Positions 12,180-22,800 of a DNA stretch of 64,000 nt are shown in pieces. Each line of letters starts with the position of its first letter. The first letter of the stretch is position 1. The notes under the pieces were generated by a model, which was given only the letters and a program-made list of their open reading frames with translations, was not told the DNA's origin and searched no databases. Location: the NCBI GenBank assembly GCA_905221605.1, contig CAJNDS010000408.1, forward strand, positions 82,661-146,660, read 5' to 3'. Both the position numbers and the translations under genes were made by a program. The DNA is from Symbiodinium natans. Lineage: Eukaryota > Sar > Dinophyceae > Suessiales > Symbiodiniaceae.

Positions 12180-12665
12180 AACCAATAGAAACTCAATCAA
12201 AACCAATACAAAACAAAAAAAGCCAATAAAACATCAGCAAAAACCAATAGAAAACCAAGAAAAACCAATAAAACAAGAATAAAAACAAATAAAAAACAAA
12301 TAAAAACCAATAGAAACCAATAGAAAACCAACAAACACCACTAGAAAACCCATAGAAAACCAATAAAAAGCAATTGGATGCCAATAGAAACCAATAGACA
12401 ACCAATAGAAAACCAATAAGCACCCATAGAAAACCTGGAAAACCAATAAAACCAATAGAAAACCAATAGACACCAATAGAAAACCAATAGAAATCCAATA
12501 GAAAACCAATAGAAAACCAATAAAAGCCAATAAAAACCCTATAAAGACCAATAGAAAACCAACAAAAACCAATAGAAAACCAAAAAACAATAGAAACCCA
12601 ATAGCAAACCAACAAAAACCAATAGAAAATCAATAATAACCAATACAAAACCAATAAAAGCCATT
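12180..12665 (+). repeat. AACCAATAGAA minisatellite
   Basis: Nearly 500 bp of 10-15-bp units based on AAAACCAATAGA, with AAT and AAC variants. Tyr/Trp/Phe/Gly-rich minus-strand frames of up to 153 codons across it are produced by the repeat. Confidence 0.95.
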
Positions 12666-12749
12666 AACGACAATCTGGCGTTTTCCGATTCGCCGCTCTG
12701 CGTTTTCCGGTTCGCGTTTTCTGATTCGCGCCTCAGCCCCCAGAAAGGT

Positions 12750-13000
12750 CCCACATGGCGGGGGGGGGGGGGGCGCGGGGGAAGGGTCTTTTTGGGGCCT
12801 TTAGGATTTAGGATTTCAGGATTTAGGGTTTAGGGTTCAGGGGCCTCTCTGGAGCCTTTAGGATTTAGGATTTAGGATTTTAGGATTTAGGATTTAGGAT
12901 TTAGGGTTTAGGGTTTAGGGTTTAGGGTTTAGGGGGTTTAGGGTTCAGGGGCCTCGCTGGGGCCTTTAGGATGTAGGATTCAGGATTCAGGAGATAATAT
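12750..13000 (+). repeat. TTTAGGA/TTTAGGG array
   Basis: Preceded by a 13-G run. Two alternating heptamers, TTTAGGA then TTTAGGG, are separated three times by a GGGGCCT...CTGG..GCC spacer (near 12790, 12842 and 12950), giving a nested repeat of roughly 55-110 bp. Confidence 0.9.
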
Positions 13001-13041
13001 TGGGAAAGGCAGGCAAGTTCTTCTTCAAAGTATAGTCAACT

Positions 13042-13112
13042 GGGTACATAGCAGTGGTTAGAGCGGCTGACTGCAGATCAGCAGGTCCCTGCTTCAAATC
13101 CGGGTGCCCTCC
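13042..13112 (+). tRNA. tRNA-Cys(GCA), possibly degenerate
   Basis: The sequence follows a eukaryotic tRNA-Cys: an anticodon arm CTGA-CTGCAGA-TCAG with GCA anticodon, a D-arm AGTGGTTAGAGC, and a T-arm with TTCAAAT loop. A run of four T follows at 13113. Defects: the acceptor stem pairs at only about five of seven positions, the D-arm lacks two bases before AGTGG, and the last T-stem pair is C-C (GCTTCAAATCC where the B box normally has GGTTCAAATCC). It may be a diverged functional gene, a tRNA pseudogene or a tRNA-derived element. Confidence 0.6.
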
Positions 13113-13314
13113 TTTTCATGCTTGGCATGAGCAATCGGACATGCGCAACGAATGATTGCTGTTTGTACCGTCAGTAATCCATTTTTCCATGAGGGTAGTT
13201 TCATGGGCCGTCCCTAACCTCTTTTAAAGGGTTCTGATGTATGGGTTCTTAACTCGTATAAGGTATATCAGGAGTTTGTAAGGGGTTTCAGGGCCCATAC
13301 TAAGGGACCGTGTA

Positions 13315-13380
13315 ATTACCCTTAGGCCCTTAGGCCTCCCGCGCCCCCCGCCCGCCCCGCCCCCCCTGCCCACCACCACA
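13315..13380 (+). repeat. C-rich tract
   Basis: CCGCGCCCCCCGCCCGCCCC-type low complexity. A (GA)n run follows at 13665-13690. Confidence 0.7.
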
Positions 13381-13663
13381 TCGCGAGCTGTGGAGAAGAT
13401 CACAACTCCGAAGGTGAATGAAACACTCCACAATTCCAACCAAGGAATCGCAATGACGAAAACGACAAATGTCACGTCAGCCATGTGAGTGTTCTTGAAC
13501 ATATTGAAATGAAGGCCTCCGATTGGGCCAGTCGGGCAGCACGAGCCCTGACAGTTCATGCCGACTGTTTTGTACATCGCCCGAATGAGTACACCTACTC
13601 AGACCACGCAGCGGCAACAGCGTGGGGCAAAGGGGGCAACCTCAGCAAACAAAATGAAAGAAA

Positions 13664-13695
<32 letters not shown>

Positions 13696-13763
13696 GGGCT
13701 CAGATGGACAGTTCAGCAAATGATGGATGCAGTTTTGCATAGTCTCGTGGCGAGTGCTGTCAG

Positions 13764-14800
13764 GTTCCCGATGTGGAGCTTCAGGACTATCTGTATTCGA
13801 AGCCCTTGTTCTCTGCAAACCTTCAGATGAGCTTACCAGAGGTTCAGGCAGCCTTGCTGCAGCCGTCGTTTCTAGAAAGTGTTTTCCGAGCCGATGTGGG
13901 TGCATTCGACATCGTCGGATCAAAATGGGACAAAGCTTCCCAAAAGCACCTTGGCACCAGCTTCAGTGTCGCAATGTCATGACCATCGAGGAAAACATGT
14001 TTGATCATTTTTGAACCTAAGGCCGCATACACGCATCCGCGGCTTCAAGTACAAAGTGCCAGTGCCAGACGACGTCCCCCAAGCTGTGCGGGCTGTGCTC
14101 ACGTTGCCGGATCATGCAACGTGCAAAGCCTTCTGTCGCCTGAAAACGAACGACCGCGAGGTCTTCGGCTTAATGGCTGCAGTGCAGAAGGATATGTGAG
14201 CGCACGAGCAGCTGTGATGAGCGGGATGTTTCAGGTCGTCTTGACGCTCCAATTTATTTCGGAAGGAGTTCCTTTCGCTGACAATGTGCGCGTCCAGGCT
14301 GGATCAGCAACCACATTGCGCCGACAAAATGGGGGGTGGGAACGGATGGGTTCCCTTGTCAGTCAAGCTAGGCTAGTGTGAGCACCGCGAAAGCCTGGCC
14401 AACGCGATGACCTTGCAATCGTTTCAAGCCTGAGGAAACGAACGTCCTTGCGCGTATACTGCGTATACGCACGCGAGAGTACACCGTGTCTGGCAGGTGA
14501 CAGATGCGATTGTGCCTGCGGGCCAAGGCTCGAGTGCAGCTGTTACATCTTTTACACATTGTCACAGCAAAGTGGACCAAGCCTTGAGAAGCACATAGCA
14601 GCACCCTGAGTATCTGACTTTGCTCTCGGAAGTTCTCAAGACGCGGCCAGGACTGATCCTGAGACGGTGGGTTGTGGTTTTGTGGATCAAGGCGCGCCCT
14701 CTGCACACAGCAATAGATCGCCAAGTTACTCCTTGCCTCACCCAGGAATTCCCATGGTCACTGCGATTCTTGAAGAATATTGTGGTGTCCCAGGCGGCTC
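13764..14800 (+). CDS. VASt/START-like lipid-transfer domain protein
   Basis: Exon-like segments share the + strand. 13764-~13970 starts after TGTCAG and reads VELQDYLYSK, then MSLPEVQAALLQPSFLESVF and VGSKWDK. ~14048-14197 reads FKYKVPVPDDVPQAVRAVLT. 14235-~14297 starts after TTTCAG and reads LQFISEGVPFADNVRVQA. ~14655-14790 reads VVLWIKARPLHTAIDRQV and RFLKNIV. The order fits a VASt domain: a hydrophobic/FLES helix, a Trp motif, a YxxPxP strand, the VPfaDnvrV motif and a final K-x-R-x-L-x-x-x-I helix. Family knowledge: VASt domains (Lam/GRAMD1 type) carry sterols or phospholipids at membrane contact sites. A GRAM domain was not found upstream. The segment at 14880-14985 may be a further exon. 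Exon 1-2 limits are uncertain. Confidence 0.62.
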
Positions 14801-14999
14801 GACATGTATCGCACGTGCTTTGTAAATGTCATATGATCACGCTTTGCATCACTTTGCCAAGCGAACCGATGCAGTCCTGAGGTCATGGACAGGTCGCGAA
14901 AAACTGCACAAATACTCACGGACCTGCTCCTGGCCCGAGTGACCCCGTCGGGGCAGCAGCGGGTAGCCACGCAAGCCGTGGCCACGTGAGAGCGTGTTC

Positions 15000-15640
15000 A
15001 TGCAAGGATATGGTTTGCAAATTATGCAATGCAATATGCAATGCCCCCGAACAACCGTCGCATCCCTCGCAAAATGCATCGAGTGCGAGCCCTGAGTGTG
15101 ATGCTGCCGTCTTCTGATGGGCAGTCTGAGCAGGCTCTAGAACTAGGCAAGAGCATGAAATTTCCTGCAATTTCCTTGTCTAGGCTGCTTGCTATGTTGT
15201 GTGCTCTGCAAATTCTGCAAGGAACTTAGACCTTGCGTTCCGATGCGTTTGCTTTTCGGCTCAGATGCAAAGATGTGCGCAGAAGGCTTGAAGCCGCATT
15301 GAAGCCGCAGTGACCTCGAAAAAGGTCGAGGAAATGGAGTCCATGAAGCGGTCGCCGACGTTCCTGGTGGGTACTGTGCAGTGGCACTGCCCTGTCAACA
15401 GAACTTTCCGGCTTCCCGGAACTGTCCGTGCACGTTGAAACGCCATCTCTGTGTTCGGCATGTTCACATGGCAGGCAGAAAGACATCCTCGGAGAGTTTC
15501 AAAAAAGAGAACAGCACTACACCGAGGAGTGCGCCATAGAGAGGTCACCACCGAAATCTTTAAGAACCAATGTTGTATGCAAGCTCTAGAGTGAAGTGAA
15601 GCAGGTACTCCAAGAACAAACCCTTGTGTTTCAGTGCTCG
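15000..15640. other. intergenic or intronic, nothing assigned
   Basis: Between the VASt-like gene and the phosphatase exons. Frames exist on both strands (for example 15261-15659 minus), but none shows a family motif. Confidence 0.4.
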
Positions 15641-15649
15641 GGCTTTCCA

Positions 15650-16811
15650 GCAGCCGCATCCAGCAAAAGTCCGAATGGGCTACAAGGCTTTATCCCCAGA
15701 CGGCCTCAGCACACCTGCTGTGTTGCAACAGCACTGCGGGCAGATGTGCCTGGGACACGAGGATGCTGATGCCACACTGACTTCTCCTATGTTATTGGGT
15801 GTTTGTGATGGAGTATCGCAGCTTGAGGAGCAAGACAATGTTTGTGAAAGCTAAATCGTTCAGACCAATGCGGATTGCAGGAGTTTCAGATGGACCCTTC
15901 GCTGCTCCCAAACGAGCTGTTGCGAACGTGCGAGGAACCGAGCTTTCAATTTGAACTTCCAGAGCATCCGTCCTTTCTCGCAGGAGCTTGCGATGCTGCA
16001 GCTTATGCCCGACACGAATATCGCGCCACAAGACCAGTGACGCAACGGACTCGGATGTGAAGACCACTTGCAGCTTCCAAGCTGCAGGTACAGAGGTCCC
16101 ATTTCTCTTCTCAAGGAAGCGCATCTGGGACGGCACTCAGACAGAGTATGTTGCTCGTACCTGTGAGAAGCCCGGCTGTCGTTGGCAGCAATGTTGTTTT
16201 TGCTTCTCCGGTTCTTGCGGGCCAGGTATCAGGAAACAACCAGCTACGGGTTGGGATGCCCAGTGCGTTATAACCGTTATGAGTCTGGGATTCGCTGCAC
16301 TAGAATTTCGACTGAGGTCGACCACAGTGCTGCTGGCAGCGCTCGACAATAGCACAAGGATCCATGGGAAGGTCGTTTTGATTGGGTGAAGTCTCTGCCG
16401 TCTCTGCTATACGGGCCGCATGTGACATTTGCACTGCCGCAGTTGCATCCCATGATCGCGGTCCTGTCGATTGGCGATTGTGAGCTGCTCATGCTGTCCA
16501 CTTCTTATCGGTTCAGGTTTTGGCACTTCAGTGACATTACAAGCTCATTTCCCCCGGCACTTCATGTTTGCTGTTGCCTTCAAAGGAGACGGACAAATGG
16601 TCGACAGTCTGAATTAGAGGCCCCTGCCTCAGCTTCGTCATACACTTGCAAACAACGTATTTCAAGTGTAGGTTGTCCCAAGTCCCACAGGCAGTTTTCC
16701 ACACAGAGATGCAGCGCATCGACTACAATGTGCAAACGCCGCTTCAGCTAGCACGCGTCGATGAGAGAATTGACGAGGACCCCTTTCGCATCCCTTTCCC
16801 CAGCATTCTCG
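15650..16811 (+). CDS. PPTC7: PTC7-type PP2C Ser/Thr phosphatase
   Basis: Five segments carry the PTC7/PPM signature in order. About 15650-15827 has PHPAKVRMGYKAL, EDADATL and the metal-site segment LLGVCDGVSQLEE. From 15881, after TTGCAG, comes FQMDPSLLPNELLRTCEE, matching the family stretch after the GVaDGVGGW motif. About 16314-16372 has STTVLLAALD, equivalent to the GSST-A-L strand. 16442-~16500, after CCGCAG, has AVLSIGDCELLML (family: NlGDSg). 16707-16811 has EMQRIDYNVQTPLQL (family: EqqHyFNcPfQL) and ends at a GTGAGT donor. Family members are Mn/Mg-dependent phosphatases, often mitochondrial or plastidial. The usual GVGGW is GVSQL here and the GDSG motif is GDCE, so activity is uncertain. 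The last catalytic exons (GSDGvfDNl motif) were not found; exons to about 17.5 kb may belong. Confidence 0.82.
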
Positions 16812-17259
16812 GTGAGTTGCTTCAAAGCGACGGTGTTTTGGCTCGTGTGCACAAGCTTCACCATTTGTTAGCATCTTCTTCAGTGTGCCATCTGGCATCT
16901 CTGTCTTCTACTCCTCACCAGCAGTAGCCGAATTGCCTTCCAAGATAAAGCTGGCATTTCACGCAAGCAGAACCAGGAGTTTGACGAGTCCATTGCGCTG
17001 GAGGCATTCATCCTACCATGTGTGCTGAAAGAATCTATGTTGCATTTGCCACCGATGCAGCCCCAATCTCAATCTGCCGCAGCTTGTCGGCTCAAGTTGT
17101 CCTGTCCACCACCTCGTCACGGTCGTAGCAAAAGGACCATCGCTTAGCGACAAGCGGCCATGATGTGAAGAAAGTCCATGTGAGAACCTTTGATAGCTGC
17201 GCTGCCAGGGCAGACAACATGCTGAAGGGCTTCGCTTTTAAGATCCTGGCGCCAAAGGA

Positions 17260-17520
17260 TATTACTGGCGTGCCCTTCCTTCCACATTCCAAGTCGGGTG
17301 AGATGCTTGTTCCTTGGTGTCTTGAGGTGCTGAACATGATTGGAGTGCATCCAGCAGTCGCTGCGGACAACATCGACAGGCTGCAAGCAGATGGAGTGAT
17401 GACGGACTGTGAGTGCTGGTTGTGACTCACACGATGTCATAAGTTTCTTGCTGTTTTGACAATGTCTCAAGGCCCTCCGCAGACAATGCCATGGCTTTCT
17501 TCAACGCTCTTGCAGAGTTT
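17260..17520 (+). CDS. unassigned exons downstream of the phosphatase
   Basis: 17329-17411 (VLNMIGVHPAVAADNIDRLQ, then a GTGAGT donor) and about 17485-17535 (DNAMAFFNALAEFAYDMD) both read as helix-forming protein on the + strand. They could be 3' exons of the PTC7-like gene or part of a separate gene; no motif decides this. Confidence 0.4.
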
Positions 17521-17667
17521 GCCTACGACATGGACCATGGGAATTGTTCCCGCTCAGTGTTCTGCTGATCTGTTCAAGACGGCGTGCTGAATCGATCCTA
17601 CATAGTGACCTTACATATCTTGCATGCTTTCCAATGTCAAGCAAAGCTACACGTAACTAGCCTCTAA

Positions 17668-17865
17668 ACATGCCCCGTCACCTCAAGCGCACGACGCACC
17701 TCAAGCGCACGACGAAGTCGAAGTCGTTTCTTGGCAGGATTCCCAACAAGTGAAGGCGCAGATGCCCGCGGTGACGGCTCCCGAAATCTATGATGAGGTC
17801 CTGGCAGGACAACAATTAAGGCTTATGACATCTTGTGAACGCGCCAGGCGATGGATTTTCTGACC
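17668..17865 (+). CDS. unidentified exon
   Basis: An ATG-less open stretch reading APSPQAHDAPQAHDEVEVVS, then a Gln-rich part and VTAPEIYDEVLAGQQLRLMT before a stop near 17862. Codon use and composition look protein-like. An internal 15-bp direct repeat (CACCTCAAGCGCACG) doubles the PQAHD motif. No family recognised. Confidence 0.45.
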
Positions 17866-17894
17866 ATTTTCAAGCTTTCGAGGCAGGGCGCAGG

Positions 17895-17973
17895 CAATTG
17901 CAGGCATAGTGCAGGCACAGTGCAGGCACAGTCCAGGCACAGTGCAGGCATAGTGCAGGCATAGTGCAGGCAT
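17895..17973 (+). repeat. 11-bp minisatellite
   Basis: About six tandem copies of GCAGGCAYAGT with one-base variants. Confidence 0.93.
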
Positions 17974-18079
17974 CCTCTCTGGCCTAGTGTGAGCTCTGTG
18001 TAGGCAGCTGGCCATGATCAATTTGGTCGACGACTTCAACTTTAAGGACTCGTCTGTGCAATTCTGTTCATGACAAGAG

Positions 18080-19140
18080 TCCGAAACATCCAATGTCTGG
18101 ACTGCGGTCAACCTATCATGTTGAGAAAACTACGTCTGCCAACCAAACTGTCGAACATGTAGTCGGGTTTAGAGTTTAGATGGAGATGTTTACCACAGGA
18201 ACTGGAGAAATGGTCTTGCCGGAGGGGACGTTGTGGATTGGAGTGTTACGATGAGAAAACTTTCGTGACCTTCAGCCGTACAAAGCCTTCATCTGGGTAA
18301 GCTCTGCCTTGCTCTACCTCCCTGATAGACTCCATAGTCATAGTCTCCCAGCCCATTCCCTTCGCTGGATAAGACGTCTGAAGTGATTTGCGTGCAGGCC
18401 ACTGTTGGTCGATGACAATTATAGCAAGTCAAGGACTTCGACTCTTCAATTGACTGTTTTAATTGTATACTGGCCATGTTGCGAAAGCTTTCGAGATTTT
18501 CTTCTGCTTCCCAATCCACCCTCCGCTCATTCTGGTGCCGCTGCACTTAACATTGGCACTCGCATGGCTGAAGATTACGAAATTTTCATAGTGCTCACAC
18601 ACATGTCACCTTCACGTGGCTTAAACGACCTTAGAGGCAAAACAAATTTCGCTCTTTCAAATGCATCGCAAAGCAACGCACGCTCTTGTAGATGCATCGT
18701 GCTCGCATTTTTGGAGCAACCTGAAAAAAGGCGCTGCGTTGCAATGCATTGCCTTGAGTTGTGTTGCGTTGGACATAGCATCTGCAAGTTTTGCAAAGCA
18801 AGGTTAGCCCGAACTCGGAGGATGCTCAGATTTGTGATTTCAGGTAATTTCGCTTTGCACATGTCCTGCACGGGCTAGTCACGGCTAGTCTTCAGTTCTT
18901 GCCCTGGAAGGACTTTTGGGAGCCAATCCCAAAGCGGTTTCGAGCATTGCTGAGACGCACGGTTGCACACATTTCAGCATGCCGTTGCAGTGAGGTCCCT
19001 CTTGTGTGATTCGACTTTTGCCGGAAGAAATGAGCATGTGCTTCACTACAGCATCCAGCACCAGGCGGCATGATCAACTTCTGCCGCTACAAAGAGGTGT
19101 GAACCTGAGCGACGAGCACAAAAGCGTGTGACAAAATTAC
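18080..19140. other. unassigned region
   Basis: Short + strand stretches such as GTGEMVLPEGTLWIGVLR (near 18198-18255) look protein-like, but nothing can be joined or named. The minus frame at 18575-18871 has no support. Confidence 0.35.
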
Positions 19141-19164
19141 TTAAAACATTGCTGCCGACTCAGT

Positions 19165-19540
19165 GCATCTTCGTGTGGATAAGGCGAAGGTGGTAGTCAT
19201 AACTGGCATGAAAGAGGAGCACCTGGTATGCTGCGACATGGTATTGTGTATCCCAGCTTGCACTCGTCGGCTTTTTGTATGGGTTGCAAGACACCCCTCG
19301 AAGGACGTCCAAGCGCTGGACTCCAACAGACTGGAGATGGTGGACAAGTTGAACCAGGCCGTCCACTCGTCCCCAGTTTTCATGATGTTCCAGGGTCATG
19401 GTGAGAATTGGCTGAACATTCATATCCCTTTCTCCGGGCCAGTTTGCTGTGAATCTGAAAGCACGGCCCAGCTGCTGCCAGCTGGTGCGGATTGCATTGT
19501 CAGCATGCCCAGCTTCCAGTTGAGTGCAATGCCTTGATTG
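19165..19540 (+). CDS. possible exon(s), unidentified
   Basis: A + frame of 124 codons with segments DKAKVVVITGMKEEH and SKDVQALDSNRLEMVDKLNQ. It lies directly upstream of the coiled-coil exons and could be part of that gene. No family motif. Confidence 0.35.
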
Positions 19541-19858
19541 GAAATCAGTGGCTCGTGTTGGGATGTGTTGGGGACCCATTCTTTGCACGCTCCTCGGGCG
19601 CTTTGGCCACTAGCAGCAGTTAGCAAGAGACAGAGCGCGGCTCTTCCTCTGCAACATGATGTTATTGCCTTGCCCTGCTTTCGAACTGTTCATTTTTGGA
19701 TTCCTCTTGCTGCAACCTGAGCTGTCGTTGGACTTTTGGGTACTTTCGGGTTTGTCGTTCTGAGTCTAGTGCTTCGCTTGGAACCACACGACTCGGAGCC
19801 TCTGGAAAACCAGGCATCGCGCCACGTTCTGCCCTTCCAGCGCTTCTGAAACGTTGCA

Positions 19859-22800
19859 GGTTGATGCAGAGCTAGGTGCCGCCCAAGAACGTCACAACGC
19901 CGAACTGCAAGACATGTGGAATGCCGAGAATGAGGCTGGAATAGAGCTTGGCGCCACGTGTGCTCGATTCGCTGATGTGCAGGCAGCAGAGGCCAAGGCC
20001 ACAAACGACAAGCTCACAAGACAGCGCAGCTCTGCAGACCGTGTCTTGCACTCGGAAGAACGGATTTCGGCGAGTCCAGCTGCTGGCTAGCATTGCTAGA
20101 ATTGTAGCAACGTCTAAGGTGTTGCTGTCTATAAGCTAAAGCGTTGTACTCGTAGCTGCGTAACAAGATAGACGCGACCTGACGTGACACATGCACACAT
20201 GTGCAGACCATTGAGCGAACCCCATCTGACCGTGATTTTGTGCTGGTGGCTTGTATCCTGCTGAATCCTGCTTTGCGTTGACCACTTTGGCCGTGATGGG
20301 TTTAGGGTGTATGTACCCGTCGCATTGCAAGCACATGTGTGCCTTTGATGCCCAACAATCGCTGGACGTCATTCTAGAGTCGGCATGTGCACTAGAAGGT
20401 AGCTTGAATGCAGACTGGCTCGCTAAGGTTGTGGAGGATGCGGAGAAAAAGAGGGCATCGGTCAAGGTTGGCACGCTTGGCACGTCGTCGTTGGCAAATT
20501 GTGCAGCGTTTGGACGGTTACGTGGAGTACTGCCCGGCCCTGAGGAGCGAGTGCGACAAGGGGAACAGCGCATTGAGCAGCTGCGGGAACAGGTGTGGAG
20601 AGGGTCACCTGCCAAGTCAAAAGTCAAGCATGCAGTGGGAGGTTAACGCTTTGCAGAGCCAGATTGCCGAAAGCCCGGAGGGCCTGGAGAAGGATCGGGA
20701 TAGATCGAGCATTGGCAGACTCCATGCCACTATCGTTCTCTTCTCGCCTCGATTTGGCTTGCAGAGCAATCCGAGTCCATTTCTCAGCACAGTCTATCTA
20801 CTCTTGGTACGAAAAGGCCTGCATCGATTTGTCGTTTCAGCCCACGCAACCCCCGCCTGCAGAATCGTCCAAGACTGCATGCTCGCGACATAGAAATCCT
20901 GGGTAAATTTAGACGAACGTTTGCATTGGGTTGTTGTTATTCTCTGTCTCTGTCCCTCTCTCTCTCTCTCTTTCTCTGTGTCTGCCTCCCTCTCTCTCCC
21001 TCTCCCCCCTCTTCCCTATCACCTTGTTGCCTTGCTCGCTTGCTCCCCTCTCCCCTCTCCATCCCTCTGCCTTTCCTTCTCCCTCTCTCTCGCCGAAGTC
21101 ACAGACACCCTTCTTGAAACAAATCAAAAACCCCCACCCCCAACAGATGGGAGACAACAGTCCTAGACGGCCATCGCAGCATTCAGGGTCAGTCCCCAAT
21201 GTGAGACAAATGGGAGACAGCGGTAGACGGGTGGGAGAAGTGGAGGACAAAAGGGAGGCAACAGTTGGTCGGAGGAGCCAGAGGGCAGGAATGGGGCCGC
21301 GCTGCACTTTTTCAAACGTCTTTATGCTGTCACTAACCCGCTGTACCCCCCCCCCCCCCGCCTCCAAGGGTGCCCACCTAATGCATCCAATTAACCTCAA
21401 TCGCTGCCGCTGCATGCCGCTGTCCTTGGTTCTGGTTGAGTGCAGATGCAAGGAGATCGAAGAGCTGAAAAGCGGCGTGTGCCAGCTCAAGGCTGCTGCA
21501 AGTACTGTTTCAGTTTCAATCGGCAGCAGGCAGTAGAGGAAGTACACGCTCACGCGAAGAGTTCATGCGTTTTTGCATGAGCAGGCCAGTTTCAATAGGT
21601 CAGTTTGGAGCATGAGTCCATATGTATGAACCATGAGATGTCGATCGTTTCACAAAGTTGCTGAAGAAGATTGCTGTAAGCCTTTGCTCCACTCGCAGAT
21701 GGCAAGGCAGTTCTCGAGGACAAAGCCAATCAGCGCAGGGCACATTCCCAGCGAGATCAAGTCTTTTGCAGGCACAGCTGTAGATTCAACACTTGTTCAT
21801 GAGATAGCCGCCACATGGTGTGTTCAGGCTGCTTCGGCACCTGGAATGTTACAAGGACGAGTCGCTCGTCGATAAATTGAGTATTTCAGATTTGCTGTGC
21901 GAAACGTTTGTGCAGCTTTGCCCTGAGGCTCAACCGCCCGGGACTTAGATTATTTCTGAAGATCACTGCAACAGGACATTGTCAGCAATACCAGTGCACT
22001 GCCCACGAAACGGAGGCGTTGGAAATGTTGCATCCAATGCCGACACCGCCAAGCAGCGAGCAGCCACTGCACGAGAAGAGCTGGGACTCCTTCGGCAGTC
22101 TCTTGAGGCATCCACGTGCAGTTCTGCGTGCACAATGACGGACCCGCCCGACCACCGGTATCGGTAAGCCTTGTATTGCCTTGTGCTTCCTCAGGCAGTC
22201 AAGCAGGATGGAGCTGAACTCGAGCAGTGTGATGCTTAATGGGCAGCTGCTCTTGTTCAAAAAAAGGCACTGCCTTCTTGGCTTCTAAAGGACATTGGGT
22301 CATCCGCGGCAGCTTGGGTGTCATGGTTTGTTTGTGTCCTTTCTGCTTTGAGTACATCATCTCTCTCTGGTCTGCAACAAAGTCCGGGTAGGAGATGTAG
22401 GAGGCGAGCTATGCAAGTAATTAATTAGACTAACAAGAAAGCTTTAGAGTGCATCATCGGATCACTGGCTTTAAAACTGGCATTCCATGCTCAAGTGCCC
22501 AGGCCTGTGCTTTAACTCCCAACAAGACCCCACCGTCCCCCTAGAGTGTGGATGTGAGGTCCTTGAAGAGCATCGTGGTAGATAACGAAAGAGCCAAGCA
22601 GGCGCACTCTTTACTCTCTGTACTCTTCGTTACACTCTCCTTGCACGTGCCTTTGTTCTCGGAGTCGAGCTCCATTGTGAAGTGCTCTTGGCAATTCTTT
22701 ATTGCCACGATGCTGATTTTGTCAGGTGCATGCTGAACGCATGGAGCAGCTGGAGGCATTAAGGGTTGCTAGGAAATGCTACGAAGTTGCGTGGGTTTCT

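Noticed and set aside
11738-12654. Two minus ORFs of about 150 codons rich in Tyr/Trp/Phe/Gly
   Set aside because: They follow the AACCAATAGAA minisatellite and the 100-bp direct repeats, with periodic protein sequence and no domain.
20909-21553. 214-codon minus ORF and overlapping + ORFs
   Set aside because: Much of it spans the CT-rich tract; only the short + strand coiled-coil piece near 21448-21505 looks like an exon.
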